The notes: generated by a model not told the origin, from the sequence alone. Numbered from the stretch's first letter, positions 11,660-25,848 are shown. The stretch is DNA of 64,000 nucleotides from Aphrophora alni (GCA_963513935.1 OY740768.1:13003993-13067992); one strand, 5' to 3'. Translations and numbers: made by a program.

Positions 11660-13599
11660 CCTAATCCTTTCACTCTTCACATTTTGTGTAACATATTTCC
11701 ATAAATAAAAGTCCGTAGGTATAAAGTCGGGTGAGAATGGTACCCTAGTCTTTCATCCACCTCCTCCAATCCAAAGTTGAGGTACATTTGCTCTTCAAGG
11801 AAATCATAAACAAGATTAACGTAGTAAGACATTGCACCATTATCCAGAGAAAAATTTCATTCTGGATTTGAGGAAGAGCTCCAACATGTCACGATAGACA
11901 ATTCCACAGCTGTCACCCGAGTGACAAATGCCTTAATTATAACATTTCTTTCATTAAGGACAGAAAGTCAGTGATATCATCACTCACATAATTCTGTTCA
12001 TAAAATTTTCATCAGCTTCTTTTTTAGAATTTTAACAAGAAGACGTACTTTTTACGTCACAAAACATGCAATAACTCAAATTTGCCGCAAATTAAGATAA
12101 TTTTGTGAAGTTTGTAACTGTTGTTTTTCGAAATGCTAGTTCTTGATTACGTTTCCAAAACATTTTTTTTTTTGGAATCGTAAAAAACCTTTCGTATGTT
12201 TTTAAGAATTTCATTGCTGACTGACAGCCAGCCTGAACACGTTTTGACGTAGTTTACCAGTTCCATTCAACCGCGTGTCCCATCCATGAATGATACTTTG
12301 GTATGAGGGTTCTTATGAAACAGCTGATATTAACACATTCCAATAAAGTTAGGAAATTTAATTATGAAAACTAAACAAAACACGGTTATGATGTTTATTT
12401 TTAAATCAAATAAACCATATAATTAATAGCACATCAATATGCAATTAATAATTAAAACTAAAAACAGCTGTTACATACTAAATTATTTCCATAACTAATT
12501 GAAACCCAACTAAAACTTTATGCACACTGTATAGATGCGCGTCCTTGTCACTCGTATGCACCTGGATACGCTTTATGAACCTGGGACATTCATACATTCA
12601 CGTCCCATGCAAGAATAATATAATAATATTTTGCATCGTTATTTTGATCGAAAAAGAAACAATAAATGATATATAACGTAACTTTAGATATTTTGTACAG
12701 GCCTCACTTATGCTTCAATTTAATAAAAATTAACAACAAAACATATCCCTCCAACTTTCAAACACCAAAGTTATCTATCCTTTCTAACTAACAATAAATT
12801 AGAGTGGCAAGTCCTCCTTGTTATTTATTGCACAACTTTTCTTCCACTTGTAAACTTGCACAATAGTTTCATGTTGTCAAGTTTTCAGTTTATATGTGTT
12901 TTATTCTTGTTCATCCTTCCCATTCAGAGTTTAATTTCCAGGGATGAACATAATGTTATTAAGTTTTGTTAGGAGCTGTCAACTTTCAAACACAATGTGA
13001 ACGAGCTTTCCACACCATATTGCAGCTGAATACGTGCATTTTACTTCATTTAAATAACGGTATAAAAACATTCCATTACCTTACTCACACCGAACCACAC
13101 AATAAAAAAAATTGCAATTTCTCCAAAAATGTCTGTAAACTATTTATACGTACAGAAGTAGGAAAACATGTATTTTCCTTTCTGACTGAGTTTTCCACGT
13201 TTTTTGTAGTTTTTTTATTTATTTTTTCGAATGAAGAATTTAATATAGTTGTTCTTAAGACGAAACACCATCGCCTTAACCAAAACAGAACATAAGAACA
13301 TAAAATGCTACTGTTACTAACTAGTCCAAAGGCAATAAATAAATAAAAGATTAAATAGAAAAACTGAAAATGCTCTTTGACATAAATACAAAACATTATC
13401 ATAACATTTTAACTTCAATCTCGGGAACTGGCTTCACAGTAACCCCTGCACCAAAACCTTCTTTTTAAAATTCAAACATCCATATATTGAAGATAAGGTA
13501 TGTTAAGACAAGTTGATGGATGCCATTATAAAAAGTAATACAATCAAATGTTCTAATTTTAATGTGATAAAGTTGGACTCTTGGGCCAATAAGGAGATA
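11660..13599. other. A+T-rich stretch, no gene
   Basis: Two overlapping frames of 105-109 codons on opposite strands (12966-13402) are Phe/Asn/Ile-rich, as expected from A+T-rich DNA. No repeat partner noticed. Confidence 0.5.
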
Positions 13600-13850
13600 T
13601 CAGTATTTGCTTGATTGCGGCCATCCCTAACGTTCGTCGTAGATATGTATCCGCCTGTGTTAATGTGTCGATCCTGGCCGGTCTGGAACTGTAGCCTACA
13701 TAGGTGAAGATCGTGTCTGTGAATGTATACGAATATCGCTTTTTGGGAGGTCTGAGTGCGAAACTACATATTTTAAAAATAACTTAGCTATTTATCATCG
13801 TAGAGATGTGGGGTTGGTACCATTGTAGTGAATACGAATGTGGCGATCTC
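13600..13850. other. Locally GC-enriched block, unassigned
   Basis: The block stands out from its surroundings in G+C (GCGGCCATCCC, CGATCCTGGCCGGTCTGG). Plus-strand frames are open for 25-45 codons, one of them from TACATAGGTGAAGATCG onward, but I recognise no protein. It may be a transposon fragment. Confidence 0.3.
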
Positions 13851-13879
13851 AACTTTTGTAATGCAGTTTTTTTGTATGT

Positions 13880-14160
13880 TCCACCCATCTTTCCATCAGG
13901 TCTCACTTTTGGTGAACTAGTTCTCTTCAGACCTGGACGCTAATAAACCATTCGAGGGCTAGAGATCTTTATGCTCTTTTCTTGATTTTTTTAAGGCAAT
14001 GACGACTACGATAATAAAGAAAGAAAGTGAACAATAGATAGTTAAGGAACTTGATAGGAAAGATGAAAGAGAGAAATCGAAACCAAGAATAGAAAAAAAA
14101 AATGTAGGCTGCCACTACGGATTATCACACCTCCTACACACTATAAGTGCATGAGAGCAA
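13880..14160. repeat. Dispersed family A, inverted dimer, copy 4
   Basis: The left part (about 13880-13980) is the family in minus orientation: ATCTTTCCATCAGGTCTC, CTGGACGCTAATAAACC, then ATTCGAGGGCTAGAGATCTT. The right part (about 13988-14160) is in plus orientation: ACTTGATAGGAAAGATGAAA, then AAAAATGTAGGCTGCCA. The two halves meet around TTTAAGGCAA, making a fold-back. Confidence 0.65.
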
Positions 14161-14584
14161 TTTTGTATAGAATCCGGCTTTTTTACTGTTTATTTCTTTT
14201 ATTTTTTACTTATTACTAAGGCAAACAATATTTTTAATGAGAAAGCAAAATATGTATGCGGGTCAACTTTAGTAAAATTTAGTTTGTAAAATTGGTTATT
14301 CTTATATCAGTACCAAGATCTTACTCATAAAACAAAGCCTTGTCATATCGTTAATATGTTCATGTATAAAAATTAATCAACGTCGACCCACTCATTTTAT
14401 CTGTAGAACACTACGCAGGGAGCAGACAATCAACATTAGAAAACATATTTTTTTGAACACAGATAAACGTATAAGTTATGTTAGAAAAACACTCAAAATT
14501 ATTTTTTGACATCACAGAACTTTCTATATTCTACTTTTATGTGTACAGTTAACAGACTGACTGTTGCTGAAGTACAGTGTTTTG

Positions 14585-17310
14585 TCGTTAGTTGGTAGTC
14601 TTATTCTCTAGCAATAGATTTATTTTCGATCTATAATTTAGCATCGCACACACACAGTTCTAAATAATTGTCGTCTTTCCCTCTATAGAAGGGGAGAGGG
14701 GAATCACGTTTTCCAATTCAGCTCAGATAATACATACTGTCAGACTACATTATTCATCTGTTGTTGAAATGCAGATATTATTTACAAATATTTCATAGTA
14801 ATTGTCGATTTAGTAATCAACTTTTTAATGTACATTCTATAATTTATGATTAGAATTGTTCCTAAGGGTGTATTTATATCGGGATAAATATATTATATAG
14901 TATGTTGCAATTTATGTATGTTTAGCTGATCGATTTTTAGATGTGGATTCAAAATTGGTCTCCTAAATTGATAGTCTCACTTTCCTCTGACACTACATTT
15001 ATATTTGACTATAATTTATCATCCCCCACACGTCTAAAGAATTGTCGTCTTTACCCCCAGGGAAGCGAGGAGAGGAGACACATTTTGCAATTTACTTTTG
15101 AATTCAGCTCAGATAACACAGACTGTCAGACTACATTATTCATCTGTTGTTGAAATGCAGATATTATTTACAAATATTTCATAGTAATTGTCGATTTAGT
15201 AATCAACTTTTTAATGTACATTCTATAATTTATGATTAGAATTGTTCCTAAGGGTGTATTTATATCGGGATAAATATATTATATAGTATGTTGCAATTTA
15301 TGTATGTTTAGCTGATCGATTTTTAGATGTGGATTCAAAATTGGTCTCCTAAATTGATAGTCTCACTTTCCTCTGACACTACATTTATATTTGACTATAA
15401 TTTATCATCCCCCACACGTCTAAAGAATTGTCGTCTTTACCCCCAGGGAAGCGAGGAGAGGAGACACATTTTGCAATTTACTTTTGAATTCAGCTCAGAT
15501 AACACAGACTGTCAGACTACATTATTCATCTGTTGTTGAAATGCAGATATTATTTACAAATATTTCATAGTAATTGTCGATTTAGTAATCAACTTTTTAA
15601 TGTACATTCTATAATTTATGATTAGAATTGTTCCTAAGGGTGTATTTATATCGGGATAAATATATTATATAGTATGTTGCAATTTATGTATGTTTAGCTG
15701 ATCGATTTTTAGATGTGGATTCAAAATTGGTCTCCTAAATTGATAGTCTCACTTTCCTCTGACACTACATTTATATTTGACTATAATTTATCATCCCCCA
15801 CACGTCTAAAGAATTGTCGTCTTTACCCCCAGGGAAGCGAGGAGAGGAGACACATTTTGCAATTTACTTTTGAATTCAGCTCAGATAACACAGACTGTCA
15901 GACTACATTATTTATCTGTTGTTGAAATCCAGATATTATTTACAAGTATTTCATAATAATTGTCGATTTAGTAATCAACTTTTAATGTACTTTCTATTAT
16001 TTATAATTGGAATTGTTCGTAAGGGTGTATTTATACCGGGATAAATATATTATATAGTATGTTGCAATTTAAGTGTGTTTAGCTGATCGATTTCTAGATG
16101 TGGATTCAAAATTGGTCTCCTAAATTGATAATCTTCCTTTCCTCTGACACTACATTTATATTTGACCTATAATTTATCATCCCCCACACGTCTAAAGAAT
16201 TGTCGTCTTTACCCCCAGGGAAGCGAGGAGAGGAGACACATTTTGCAATTTACTTTTGAATTCAGCTCAGATAACACAGACTGTCAGACTACATTATTTA
16301 TCTGTTGTTGAAATGCAGATATTATTTACAAATATTTCATAATAATTGTCGATTTAGTAATCAACTTTTTATTGTAGCCTACATTCTATTTATGATTAGA
16401 ATTGTTCCTAAGGGTGTATTTATACCGGGATAAATATATTATATAGTATATTGCAATAATTTATGTGTGTTTACCTGAACGAGTTTTAGATGTGGATTCA
16501 AAATTGGTCTCCTAAATTGATAGTCTTCCTTTCCTCTGACACTACATTTATATTTGACTATAATTTATCATCCCCCACACGTCTAAAGAATTGCCGTCCT
16601 TACCCCTAGGGAAGCGAGGAGAGGAGACACATTTTGCAATTTACTTTTGAATTCAGCTCAGATAACACAGACTGTCAGACTACATTATTCATCTGTTGTT
16701 GAAATGCAGATATTATTTACAAATATTTCATAGTAATTGTCGATTTAGTAATCAACTTTTTAATGTACATTCTATAATTTATGATTAGAATTGTTCCTAA
16801 GGGTGTATTTATATCGGGATAAATATATTATATAGTATTTTGCAATTTATGTATGTTTAGCTGATCGATTTTTAGATGTGGATTCAAAATTGGTCTCCTC
16901 AATTGATAGTCTCACTTTCCTCTGACACTACATTTATATTTGACTATAATTTATCATCCCCCACACGTCTAAAGAATTGTCGTCTTTACCCCCAGGGAAG
17001 CGAGGAGAGGAGACACATTTTGCAATTTACTTTTGAATTCAGCTCAGATAACACAGACTGTCAGACTACATTATTCATCTGTTGTTGAAATGCAGATATT
17101 ATTTACAAATATTTCATAATAATTGTTTATTTAGTAATCAACTTTTAATATAAATTCTCTTGGTGACTAAAATTGTTCCTAAGTGTTTTGTACTGGTGAA
17201 TATAAATGGTACAGTATATTCACCAGTACAAAATATTCAGTTTTTTCACTGGTAGTTGTACAGTATTGCAATTTACCGTTTGCTTATGCACGTTTTAGAT
17301 GTGTATAATT
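14585..17310 (+). repeat. 386-bp satellite-like tandem array, about 7 units
   Basis: Units begin at 14941, 15327, 15713, 16098, 16490 and 16876 (spacings 386, 386, 385, 392, 386). They are preceded by a half-diverged unit (14585-14940) and followed by a badly decayed one (to about 17310). The stretch from about 14753 to 15905 is essentially identical unit to unit, while outer units carry substitutions and indels. A 70-codon frame recurs in four units but is broken by a 1-bp insertion in the 16098 unit and by CAG to TAG in the 16490 unit, so it is not a conserved protein. Confidence 0.95.
17186..17233. repeat. Perfect 17-bp inverted repeat at the array edge
   Basis: Arms 17186-17202 (TTTTGTACTGGTGAATA) and 17217-17233 are exact complements with a 14-nt spacer. 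The hairpin sits inside the last decayed satellite unit and is absent from the others, so it is a later insertion or local rearrangement. Confidence 0.85.
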
Positions 17311-20300
17311 TGGAGTATACAGTACCCTGTTGAAATTCAGAAAAATCGAATTAAAAATGTCAAAATGGCGACCATTTTAAACAGTTTGTATTATTCAACT
17401 TATAACGCATTAAATTAAATAAAACTCTACATGCAGATTTCAATTCTGCATATAAATTTTGAACAGTAATTTGATAGCCGAATAGTTACGATATCCGGCA
17501 AGGTACCTAGTGAGGTCTCCTTCACATATATATATCTTTGAGACCTAAAAGGGCTGAGACGTTAACAGGGGCGAAACGAGTCAATACATCTGCGACTCTC
17601 GTTAGAGACTAGTCGTTGTCAAGAAAGTAGTGATATACCCAATTACGAGGCTCATACAACCTGTGTAACTACTCTTTTTTAAACAACCTTACCATATTGA
17701 AAGATTCCTTGATCAACCAATACAATTTATCGTTTCTTACAACTATTGGATATGGCATTCAGAAGATATACATCTATTACATTTTGTGATAGTACTGGGT
17801 AAGTACAATGATGGCCACCTCGAATTGTTTCTCTTTTTTTTTTATTCAAGTCACTAATGTTTTAACTGATTCCACGATTATATCAGTTTCTATCCTATCA
17901 TCTCGTCTTTCAATCTAATACAACAATTGTCTCCTATAGTCTTCCACGAATACTTTACTTTTAGTTTTACAACTCCAATGTAGAGATGAGACTGTGTCAT
18001 ACCTTCACAAAAGTTTTTAAATCCGATCAGAAACAAAGGTGACAACGTGCAACATTAATCATGAGCTAGATTTGTAGCATGTAACAATATTACGTCTCCA
18101 CAATATCACCGCTTTTTACTAAATTGTGAAAGGCAAACAAATCTTTGGGGATATATAAGTCCCGATTCAAAAAAATAGTATTTAGAATGATGTCACTATC
18201 GTTTTGCAGACCTCTACAACACAAACACATGAACCGATTTTAGTCAAATTTTGTACGTGTAATCTCGAGATTTTGATTTTCTTGATTTTCGTTATAACTT
18301 GACATTTGGGAGGAGCTGCCAAAACGAATTACGTTCAACTCTAACGATTGTTATCAAACTTTGCTCAAGTGAAACGTTTTGGTACTCACGAAAAATTGTG
18401 GTCCTTGAGAAAACAAAACCATCAAAATTGGCAACAGAGCTTTTACAAAAGAAATGTTTTCGTTAAAATTCTAGCTACATTCAAATATTATTGATTCAAA
18501 TCTGTGTGCATAAACTCAAGTAGAAATATATTATGGTTCAGGAATAGTAGGAATAAAACAAGAAAGAAACTTGACCGTCGCAAGAAAAAGCTGGGGTTTA
18601 ATTAAATTGTGCTAAGGACGCGTTTATGAAATATTTTAATATTTATTACTTTATTTTTTAAACATATAATTTTTTTTCAAATATGAAATATGGTTAATTT
18701 TCTGTTTTTGACTAACTAATAGTCACCCCAACTCAAATTGTAGGTGACGAATAAAGTTGGTTAGTTTTTATTGAGTGACGGAGAAAGTTTGTGCAATTTT
18801 TTTGCACAGCTAATTATTTACTCTTGTCTATAACAAAGTCTACAATGAATAACTTGTCTATAAAAGCTTGTGAAACAAATCCACAATTATTTTCTTATTG
18901 AAGGAAAGTCAATGAGTTAGTGTAGGTTTAGAAAGAAGTTTTACATTTTCCGACTAAATGTTCAAATCCATGACGTCACAATCAATAGAATCTCCGAAAC
19001 TTCATCCAAAGTGGTCTTTTAGAAAGTAAAAGTTGCGTTCATTGAAAATACAAAGTACCTCAACAATGAATTTATTAGATTTTGGTTTTATTTAACGTCA
19101 TTTATACATTGTCTTGTAAGGAAAGTTTTATTTGCATTAAGTAATAACCGCCTAGTTAAACCGTTTAGTCCTTTCTGTCCACAAAACATAACCTTACCCT
19201 GCCCCATCATACAATGTAATACAAATATATCCTCTAAATATAATATTAATTATTTTGGGACAAAAAACAATTTTAACATAATGTAAAACCTCACCAGATA
19301 ACTTTACTCACATATGAAAGAAAATTGGATTAGTGGTACTTGAGTTTCCTTTTCATTAAGGATGAATAGGTTGAATAGTTCTACTGTATACGACAGTGTT
19401 ATTAGTTTTCAATGGATTTTGATATTTTAACGCCTATAAACTCATTAACAACATTTTCGGTGTTACATCTGCCACTGGCATTTTATTGATAAAGCTAATG
19501 AAATTCTGCTTAGACATCACCAAACTTTGAACATTCATTTCTATAATTATCAAAAAGGAGGAAAGATATTTCCATCGCACAGCCTACTTAGTGATTGATG
19601 AATATTTATATAATAAATTTATGTTAATTACAAATTTGACTTCGAGTTTGAAAAATATTTTAACACAAAATACATGAACATTTCATTTGGAGAAAACAAA
19701 TATTAATATATTTCTTTCATTAGGATAATTTTAAATATTTTCAAATCCGTAGGAGAATGTAACCAACTCAAATTTTTTTAGAATAAAAATATTTATTTAC
19801 ACTCGTTCGTATATTGCTAACGCATTTCGGAAACAATGATCCATCTTCAGAAAGTTCACTCCTTAAAAACTATTATCAATCCTTAAATTTTAATTTAATT
19901 GAAATATTCTATTGATTTAAATTGATTTAAATAGAAGGGGGCAATTCAGAGGTGACATGTTTACTATTCCTTTCAGTTTAAAATTTAATTTTAAAGAATA
20001 AGAATGAGAATATATGATATCTTTTTTATAGATTTAGAGTCTCATACATTTTCAACCACAAACACAAAATAGAAACTCTTTATTAATACACTAGTTTAGT
20101 AATAAAACATAATAAAGGATCATTAAATTTGTTGACATGTCTGAGGCTGTCATTGTCCCTCATTGTCGTATCAGTGCTGAACATTTCTCGACTTTAGTAG
20201 AACTTTAGACTTTTATATCCACGGATTAAAGTAAAAATGAAGGGGAAACTGAATTTATGACAAAAAAAACTTTTGACAGAATGTGTCAAGCCTGAGCTGT

Positions 20301-20699
20301 GAGCTTGGCAGGACTGTTTGCCTCATGCAGCTTGAGTAGAAAATAAATCATATTTTGGCAAATGAATATATTCAAAGATCTGAAGAATAAAACGAAATTG
20401 TAGTCTATTTGCAGACAATGTATATAGAGTTCTAGTGTAGTTTAAAGTATTCGGAATTTTGTGAAAAGTGCGAAACATTGATCAAACTCTCTCATTCGCC
20501 CATCCTAAAAACTAAATAAAAACAACCAAAACTATTGGTCAATGAAAATAACAGGTGTGAGAAATGAAGTATGGACGGCGTAATTGGAAATAAAAAGTGT
20601 ATATATTTATATAAGTAGAACCTATATTTGTTTCGCTTGTGCCATAAACGTTCCTCATCCATAATTGATTTGATTAAAGATCGTTTCTTTTTTTGCAAT
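17311..20699. other. A+T-rich stretch, diverged repeats only
   Basis: An AAAATGGCGACC word near 17361 and a CACATGAACCGATTTTAGTC block near 18228 look like interspersed-repeat remnants. Otherwise only motif copy 6. Confidence 0.4.
19821..19850 (-). repeat. Hairpin-GAAAC motif, copy 6
   Basis: The minus strand reads CTGAAGATGGATCATTG, then TTTCCGAAATGCG. GGA can pair with TCC just before GAAA. It is followed on that strand by GAGTGTAAATAAATATTTT, resembling a short-element 3' tail. Confidence 0.6.
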
Positions 20700-21540
20700 T
20701 TTTTTATTAAATTTGTTTCTTACCGATTTCGCCTACGGGTTCGGGTCAATAATTTTTTCGTTTCGCTAAAATTTGAAAAAAATCGGTAGAGCCAATTTTA
20801 AGAAAATCTTAATCTTGCGTATTTCCTTATGACAGCTATTCCAAACTTTTAGTTATCATTAAACATTTCCCGAGATATCACCAAAATACGCTTATATAAC
20901 AAATTTAAATCCTAAATACGGTCGGGCTATAGAGCACTGCACACAAGACAGACGTCGACATGATTCCAACACTTTTGTAGACTCAGGGGACGTCAAAACA
21001 CTCGACGTCGATTTTATTTATTCCTTCACATGACTATCTATATGTGTGCTCTTGGAACGCTTTAATATTAATATACAGGCCCCGAAGCCATGCAGAGACT
21101 TTGGGACCTCATTCTACCTGTAACAATAATGAAAAATATCATCTAAACATAAAACATGTCTGAAAACCCTTCCGATATGTTACCCGCATATCGGCCATAA
21201 TGTAACTATGAAAATGGATAAGATATTGAGTTTAAATTTTGTACATGCATTATTTATGTTGATTTTTTAAATCCACAATAACAAAGACTTTATTGTATAT
21301 TATTTTCAAAATGGTGGCCGTTTAAAATTTTTAACGTCAAATATCTTGAAAAACGCTAACTTTTCAAAAAATATACAAGATCTCAAATATTTTGGGGATT
21401 TCATGAAGAAGAAAATTGTGTTTTCAGTTTTATATGGCTCAAAATATAACCTCGTTATCGACAAAAAACTAAACACATAATTTCTGAATAATTGTCCCAA
21501 AATTTGAATTAATTTTCCATCTAGTTATATTAAAAGTTTA
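20700..21540. repeat. Composite of diverged interspersed repeats
   Basis: It includes a GAGCACTGCACACAAGACAG block and an AGGGGACGTCAAAACACTC block with looser counterparts near 45165-45245 and 25345-25390. A TTCAAAATGGTGGCCG word near 21305 is of the type that recurs near 17361, 22635 and 30330. No coding potential. Confidence 0.4.
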
Positions 21541-21929
21541 CTTTGTTTATTGGAACCCGTAATTTTGGTTCCAAGTTCTTCAGTACCTTAGTAATTGCCT
21601 TGAATCTACAATAAATCTACAACTAGTTAAGGGTAGTATTATCCTATCATAAAATTGTGGGTGTTGGAGACAATTTTAGTTTTGATTGACAAGTTTAATT
21701 GAATTGTGTTTCTTAGAATTAAACTAAAAATGATTCAGCAACAATGTGGGAATAAGAAATTTCCTTAAATCCAGTTTTGGTAATGATTCCTTGTTTCGTG
21801 TTTTTATCGAGACATTTATCGAACATTTACTAAATCATTTCCTCATAACAAAAATCGTCGTTCCCTACCGTTTGTGAGTGGTTTTTTCTTTTTTTTTCTG
21901 TATTTGCTAAAACGTAAAGAATCTAAATC

Positions 21930-22105
21930 GTCGATTTAAAAAAGAAGAAGATAAGAGCATACAATAAAGACTACCAGGTATAGAATACTCTAAGAGAAAT
22001 TTCATAAGTAAAATTGAATGGAAATACATGAAAAAATGTAGATCCAGCCATAGGGATCTAGCTAGCACACATCCGTATTAGTTTTAAGTTCACCCCCGTT
22101 ACTGG
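21930..22105 (+). repeat. Dispersed family A, single half, copy 5
   Basis: Recognised from CAATAAAGACTACCAGG, ATAGAATACTCTAAGAGA and ACATGAAAAAATGTAGATCC, then AGGGATCT. More diverged than copies 1-3. Confidence 0.6.
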
Positions 22106-22484
22106 ACCCAATACAAAATACTATCTTATGCTATAGAAATATAACCACCTTAGATTCGTGGCCTGCATACATTATAATACAGAGCGACTCCATTCTGTGG
22201 GCTTAAACATTTACAAAGGCTTAAAGCATTACTTTCCTGTTCAGTAAGCAAAGGTTATGACAAGATATATCTTGAAGTTTCTTCAGCTATGAAGCTTAAC
22301 CATCGTTCTTTGTGTAGTTAACAGACAATGATAATCAGCGAATGGCGAGATACAACTAGGAAGTTGAAGTAACAGTCTTTAACAGGAATCACTGTAATGT
22401 GGAGAGTTAACAACGAGGCCAAAAGCCGGTTTCCGAACGAAGCTAACATTTTTATGAAAACATTAATTTTATTTTGTACTTAGG

Positions 22485-22760
22485 GGCTGTTAAGAGCCCA
22501 ATTTTTTTTCATTTTTGGATTTCAGAGGGTGAAAATATAGGGATTACGTCATCAATTTCAGATTATGGTAATTTGATACGTCATTCTTAAGAGCTTTATG
22601 AGACAAGAAGATCATATTGTTTCACCATAACTAAATGGCGGCCGTTAACTTGATTGTACTATAATATAAAGAAAGGAAATTGCATTTCCTCACTTTAATT
22701 TTACTGTTATTTGATAATTTACCTCAATAAGTTTTAATTTTTAGTGTTTAGCCCCTCAGT
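22485..22760 (+). repeat. Dispersed repeat family G, copy 1
   Basis: It parallels 30195-30440: GGGGCTGTT, TTTTTGGATTTCA, ATGGCGGCCGTTAACTTGAT and ATTTCCTCACTTTAATTTTA occur in the same order. An 18-bp block at 22671-22688 (GAAAGGAAATTGCATTTC) has an exact inverted copy at 23041-23058. Confidence 0.55.
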
Positions 22761-23058
22761 AATTGGGGCTAACGCAAACTATATAAATAGGTGAATTAGT
22801 TAGTGATACTTCATTTCAAAGATAATTATGAAACTAAACAAATGACATAACAAACATTAAATTTAAACCTCAAACCACGATGACTAACAAAAAGCACGAA
22901 TAAAATAGTTAACAAATAAAAATCGTTGCTTTAAAATATTGATTACACCCTATTCACCCCCTAAAAGGCCAAAAACAAAAAATAAAACTTATTAAGTTAG
23001 CCTCTTCTACCAAACTATATCAATTTCAAATTATAGTTTAGAAATGCAATTTCCTTTC
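22671..23058. repeat. 18-bp perfect inverted repeat flanking about 350 bp
   Basis: Arms are 22671-22688 and 23041-23058. Sequence outside the arms does not continue the symmetry, so this is either a short-TIR element or a remnant of one. Confidence 0.55.
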
Positions 23059-23491
23059 TAGCTATCAGCTGATGTAGCAACTATTCTCATATATGCGTAA
23101 TAAAGAGAAATGTAGTGACGAATGAATAATTGAATGTTGAATTTTTCGTGGATAACGTATGTCTATCTTGTGTACAGTGCTGTTCCTTTTTTCGTTTAAT
23201 TTTTTTTTTTTTTGTAATATTAACAATATTAGAGTGATTACCATATGAAAACATAATTAAAAATTTCAATTTCTCTAACATTGGTTTTAACTTTATTGAT
23301 CAAATTTGTCCAAAAAGTCGCATTTAGACCCCGAATAATGGTCAAATTTGTCTAAAATGTAGCGTTGAAAGTCCAAACAAAAGTATGATTAGTTTCACTT
23401 TTATTTTACAAAATTCTCAAGAAACGAAATTTAATTTATTTACAGTTTTTGCCAAAATTTTAAAGAAATGCTCGAACTACACTTCAATAAA

Positions 23492-24119
<628 letters not shown>

Positions 24120-24176
<57 letters not shown>
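24120..24176 (+). repeat. (CT)n microsatellite, about 57 bp
   Basis: Third and shortest CT run, with one TT interruption, closing the composite. Confidence 0.97.
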
Positions 24177-24177
<1 letters not shown>

Positions 24178-24561
24178 CATTTTAACAATTTCATTTTTAG
24201 TTTTCTTTGTTTCGAAATTAAAAATCACTCCCCCCATCTTTAAATAACTAAATTGAGAAGTTTTTTTTTTTTTTAACTTGGAGCACTGAGCAAAGTTCGT
24301 TACACTTGGACTGGAGCTCTTCATTAAATATTTGTTTTCTCTTGGAATTCAGAAATTAAATTTTTTTAGATAGAAGAGTGGAATAACATTGTTCTTCTAG
24401 AATTCAAATAATATTATTTTAATTAATCTCATGTTCCGCTCAACTAAAACATAATTTCTTTGAACATTAAGGTGTCTATCCAACATTTGAGGTAAAATAA
24501 AAATTAAGACAGCTGGAACGCTTTGTGTTGACTACACATTATACGACCCTCACATGCTCAA

Positions 24562-24815
24562 TTACGTGATTACGTGCTTGACAATCCCGAAAGGACCTGG
24601 CTGAATCTACGCCTTTTTTCATGTAGTTTTGTTGTTAAGATCCCTCTTCTTCATCTTTCCTATAATATCTCATTCAACAACTCTTGTTCTTTTCCCACCC
24701 TGACGCCATTAGGGTATTCGAAAGCTAGTGGTCTTTATTTTATCCTCTTCCATTCTTTTAGTAGGTGATTACGACCACGAGATGTTTTGACTTTGTTGAA
24801 ATTTGAAGAGCCCTT
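24562..24815 (-). repeat. Dispersed family A, single half, copy 6
   Basis: Plus-strand reading shows the reverse blocks: CTTGACAATCCCGAAAGGAC, CTGAATCTACGCC, CTTCATCTTTCCTATAATAT, CCACCCTGACGCCATTAGGG and GTCTTTATTTTATCCTCTTC. The inner end follows (GTGATTACGACCACGAGATG, then TTTTGACTTTG). Two of the frames open here belong to this repeat. Confidence 0.7.
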
Positions 24816-24954
24816 CACTAATTAACTTCAGGCCAAAGTCCTTTACTGGCTATGTAGACAAAGAATTATCATTACTGAATCATGTTTTCCTTTTCATTAG
24901 TTCAAATATTATTAAGACACTCTGTGTTTAATACGCCTTTCCTTTCCTTAGCAG

Positions 24955-25115
24955 ATCTCAAATATCCTTTCATTTTATTACTAGAGATGAGAGTAACGAC
25001 AAAAGCAACATTAACACATTTATTAAATCATTTCTCTTTACTTTTAGACTCATTCTGGTGGAAATGACGCATAGACACGATAATAGTAGCAAAGAAATTA
25101 TATACGTCAGTGACT
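24955..25115 (+). repeat. Family E repeat, copy 1
   Basis: It shares ACGACAAAAGCAACATTAAC, ACATTTATTAAATCATTTCT, TGGAAATGACGCATAGACAC and GTCAGTGA, in this order, with 27560-27730. Confidence 0.55.
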
Positions 25116-25212
25116 TTGTTTGCATTTTTTCTTCAACTTAGATCCAGAAATATACGATGAATTCTATATATTATTATATTTATGTTAATAACGAAGCAGT
25201 AGCAGATAAACC

Positions 25213-25247
25213 CTGATGATGCTGACTAATTGAAGTATCGAAACCGG
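25213..25247 (+). repeat. Hairpin-GAAAC motif, copy 7
   Basis: CCTGATGATGCTGACTAATT is followed by GAAGTATCGAAACCGG. GATGCT can pair with AGTATC (one G-U) directly before GAAAC. Confidence 0.65.
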
Positions 25248-25848
25248 TTGGAGACAAGAATCAGTGTGTATGAGACGACGTAAGTAACATATTTATAACA
25301 AGAGATGTGATGGGTCAAAACATTTTTATGGAATCATTTCTGTCGGCTGTACAGTGCTCTAGACTCTACACCCCAAAAACGTCGACTGATTTTAAACATA
25401 TTTAGAACGTAGGCATAATTTGGTCATATCTCATGATATCTTTTTCGTTTTCGACACCTCAAAATTTAAAGGTTATTTTAAGAAGAAAACAACCACAAAA
25501 TTAAGATTATATTGAAATCATATTTCACAATTTTATCATATTTTTTTCAATTGAAGCCTCAATACGAAACTTTGGAAAACCATCCAAAGCAAGTTATTAA
25601 AATTTGCAAAATTTTACCTAATTACTTTTATAAGATCATCCAAATTTACCACTGCCCCATTTATTACGACATATCGATATAAAACATGTCCTTGGCAGAT
25701 AATTATCGTTCTCTGTGTTTGTTGGTGGTTGTATCTAAGGGATTTACAGCCATGAATCATAATTAATGCAGAGGGAATATTAAACCCCGGTTGGTTTGTT
25801 AAACAAAGCATTACAGCTATTAATTTACCAATTATTGTTAAGCCTTAG

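Noticed and set aside
12966..13402. Overlapping 105- and 109-codon frames as genes
   Set aside because: They lie on opposite strands over the same A+T-rich DNA, are dominated by Phe, Asn, Ile and Lys, and show no motif or splice structure.
14941..17088. A 70-codon frame repeated four times
   Set aside because: It recurs only because the 386-bp DNA unit recurs. Two sister units break it by an insertion and a stop, so there is no sign of protein selection.
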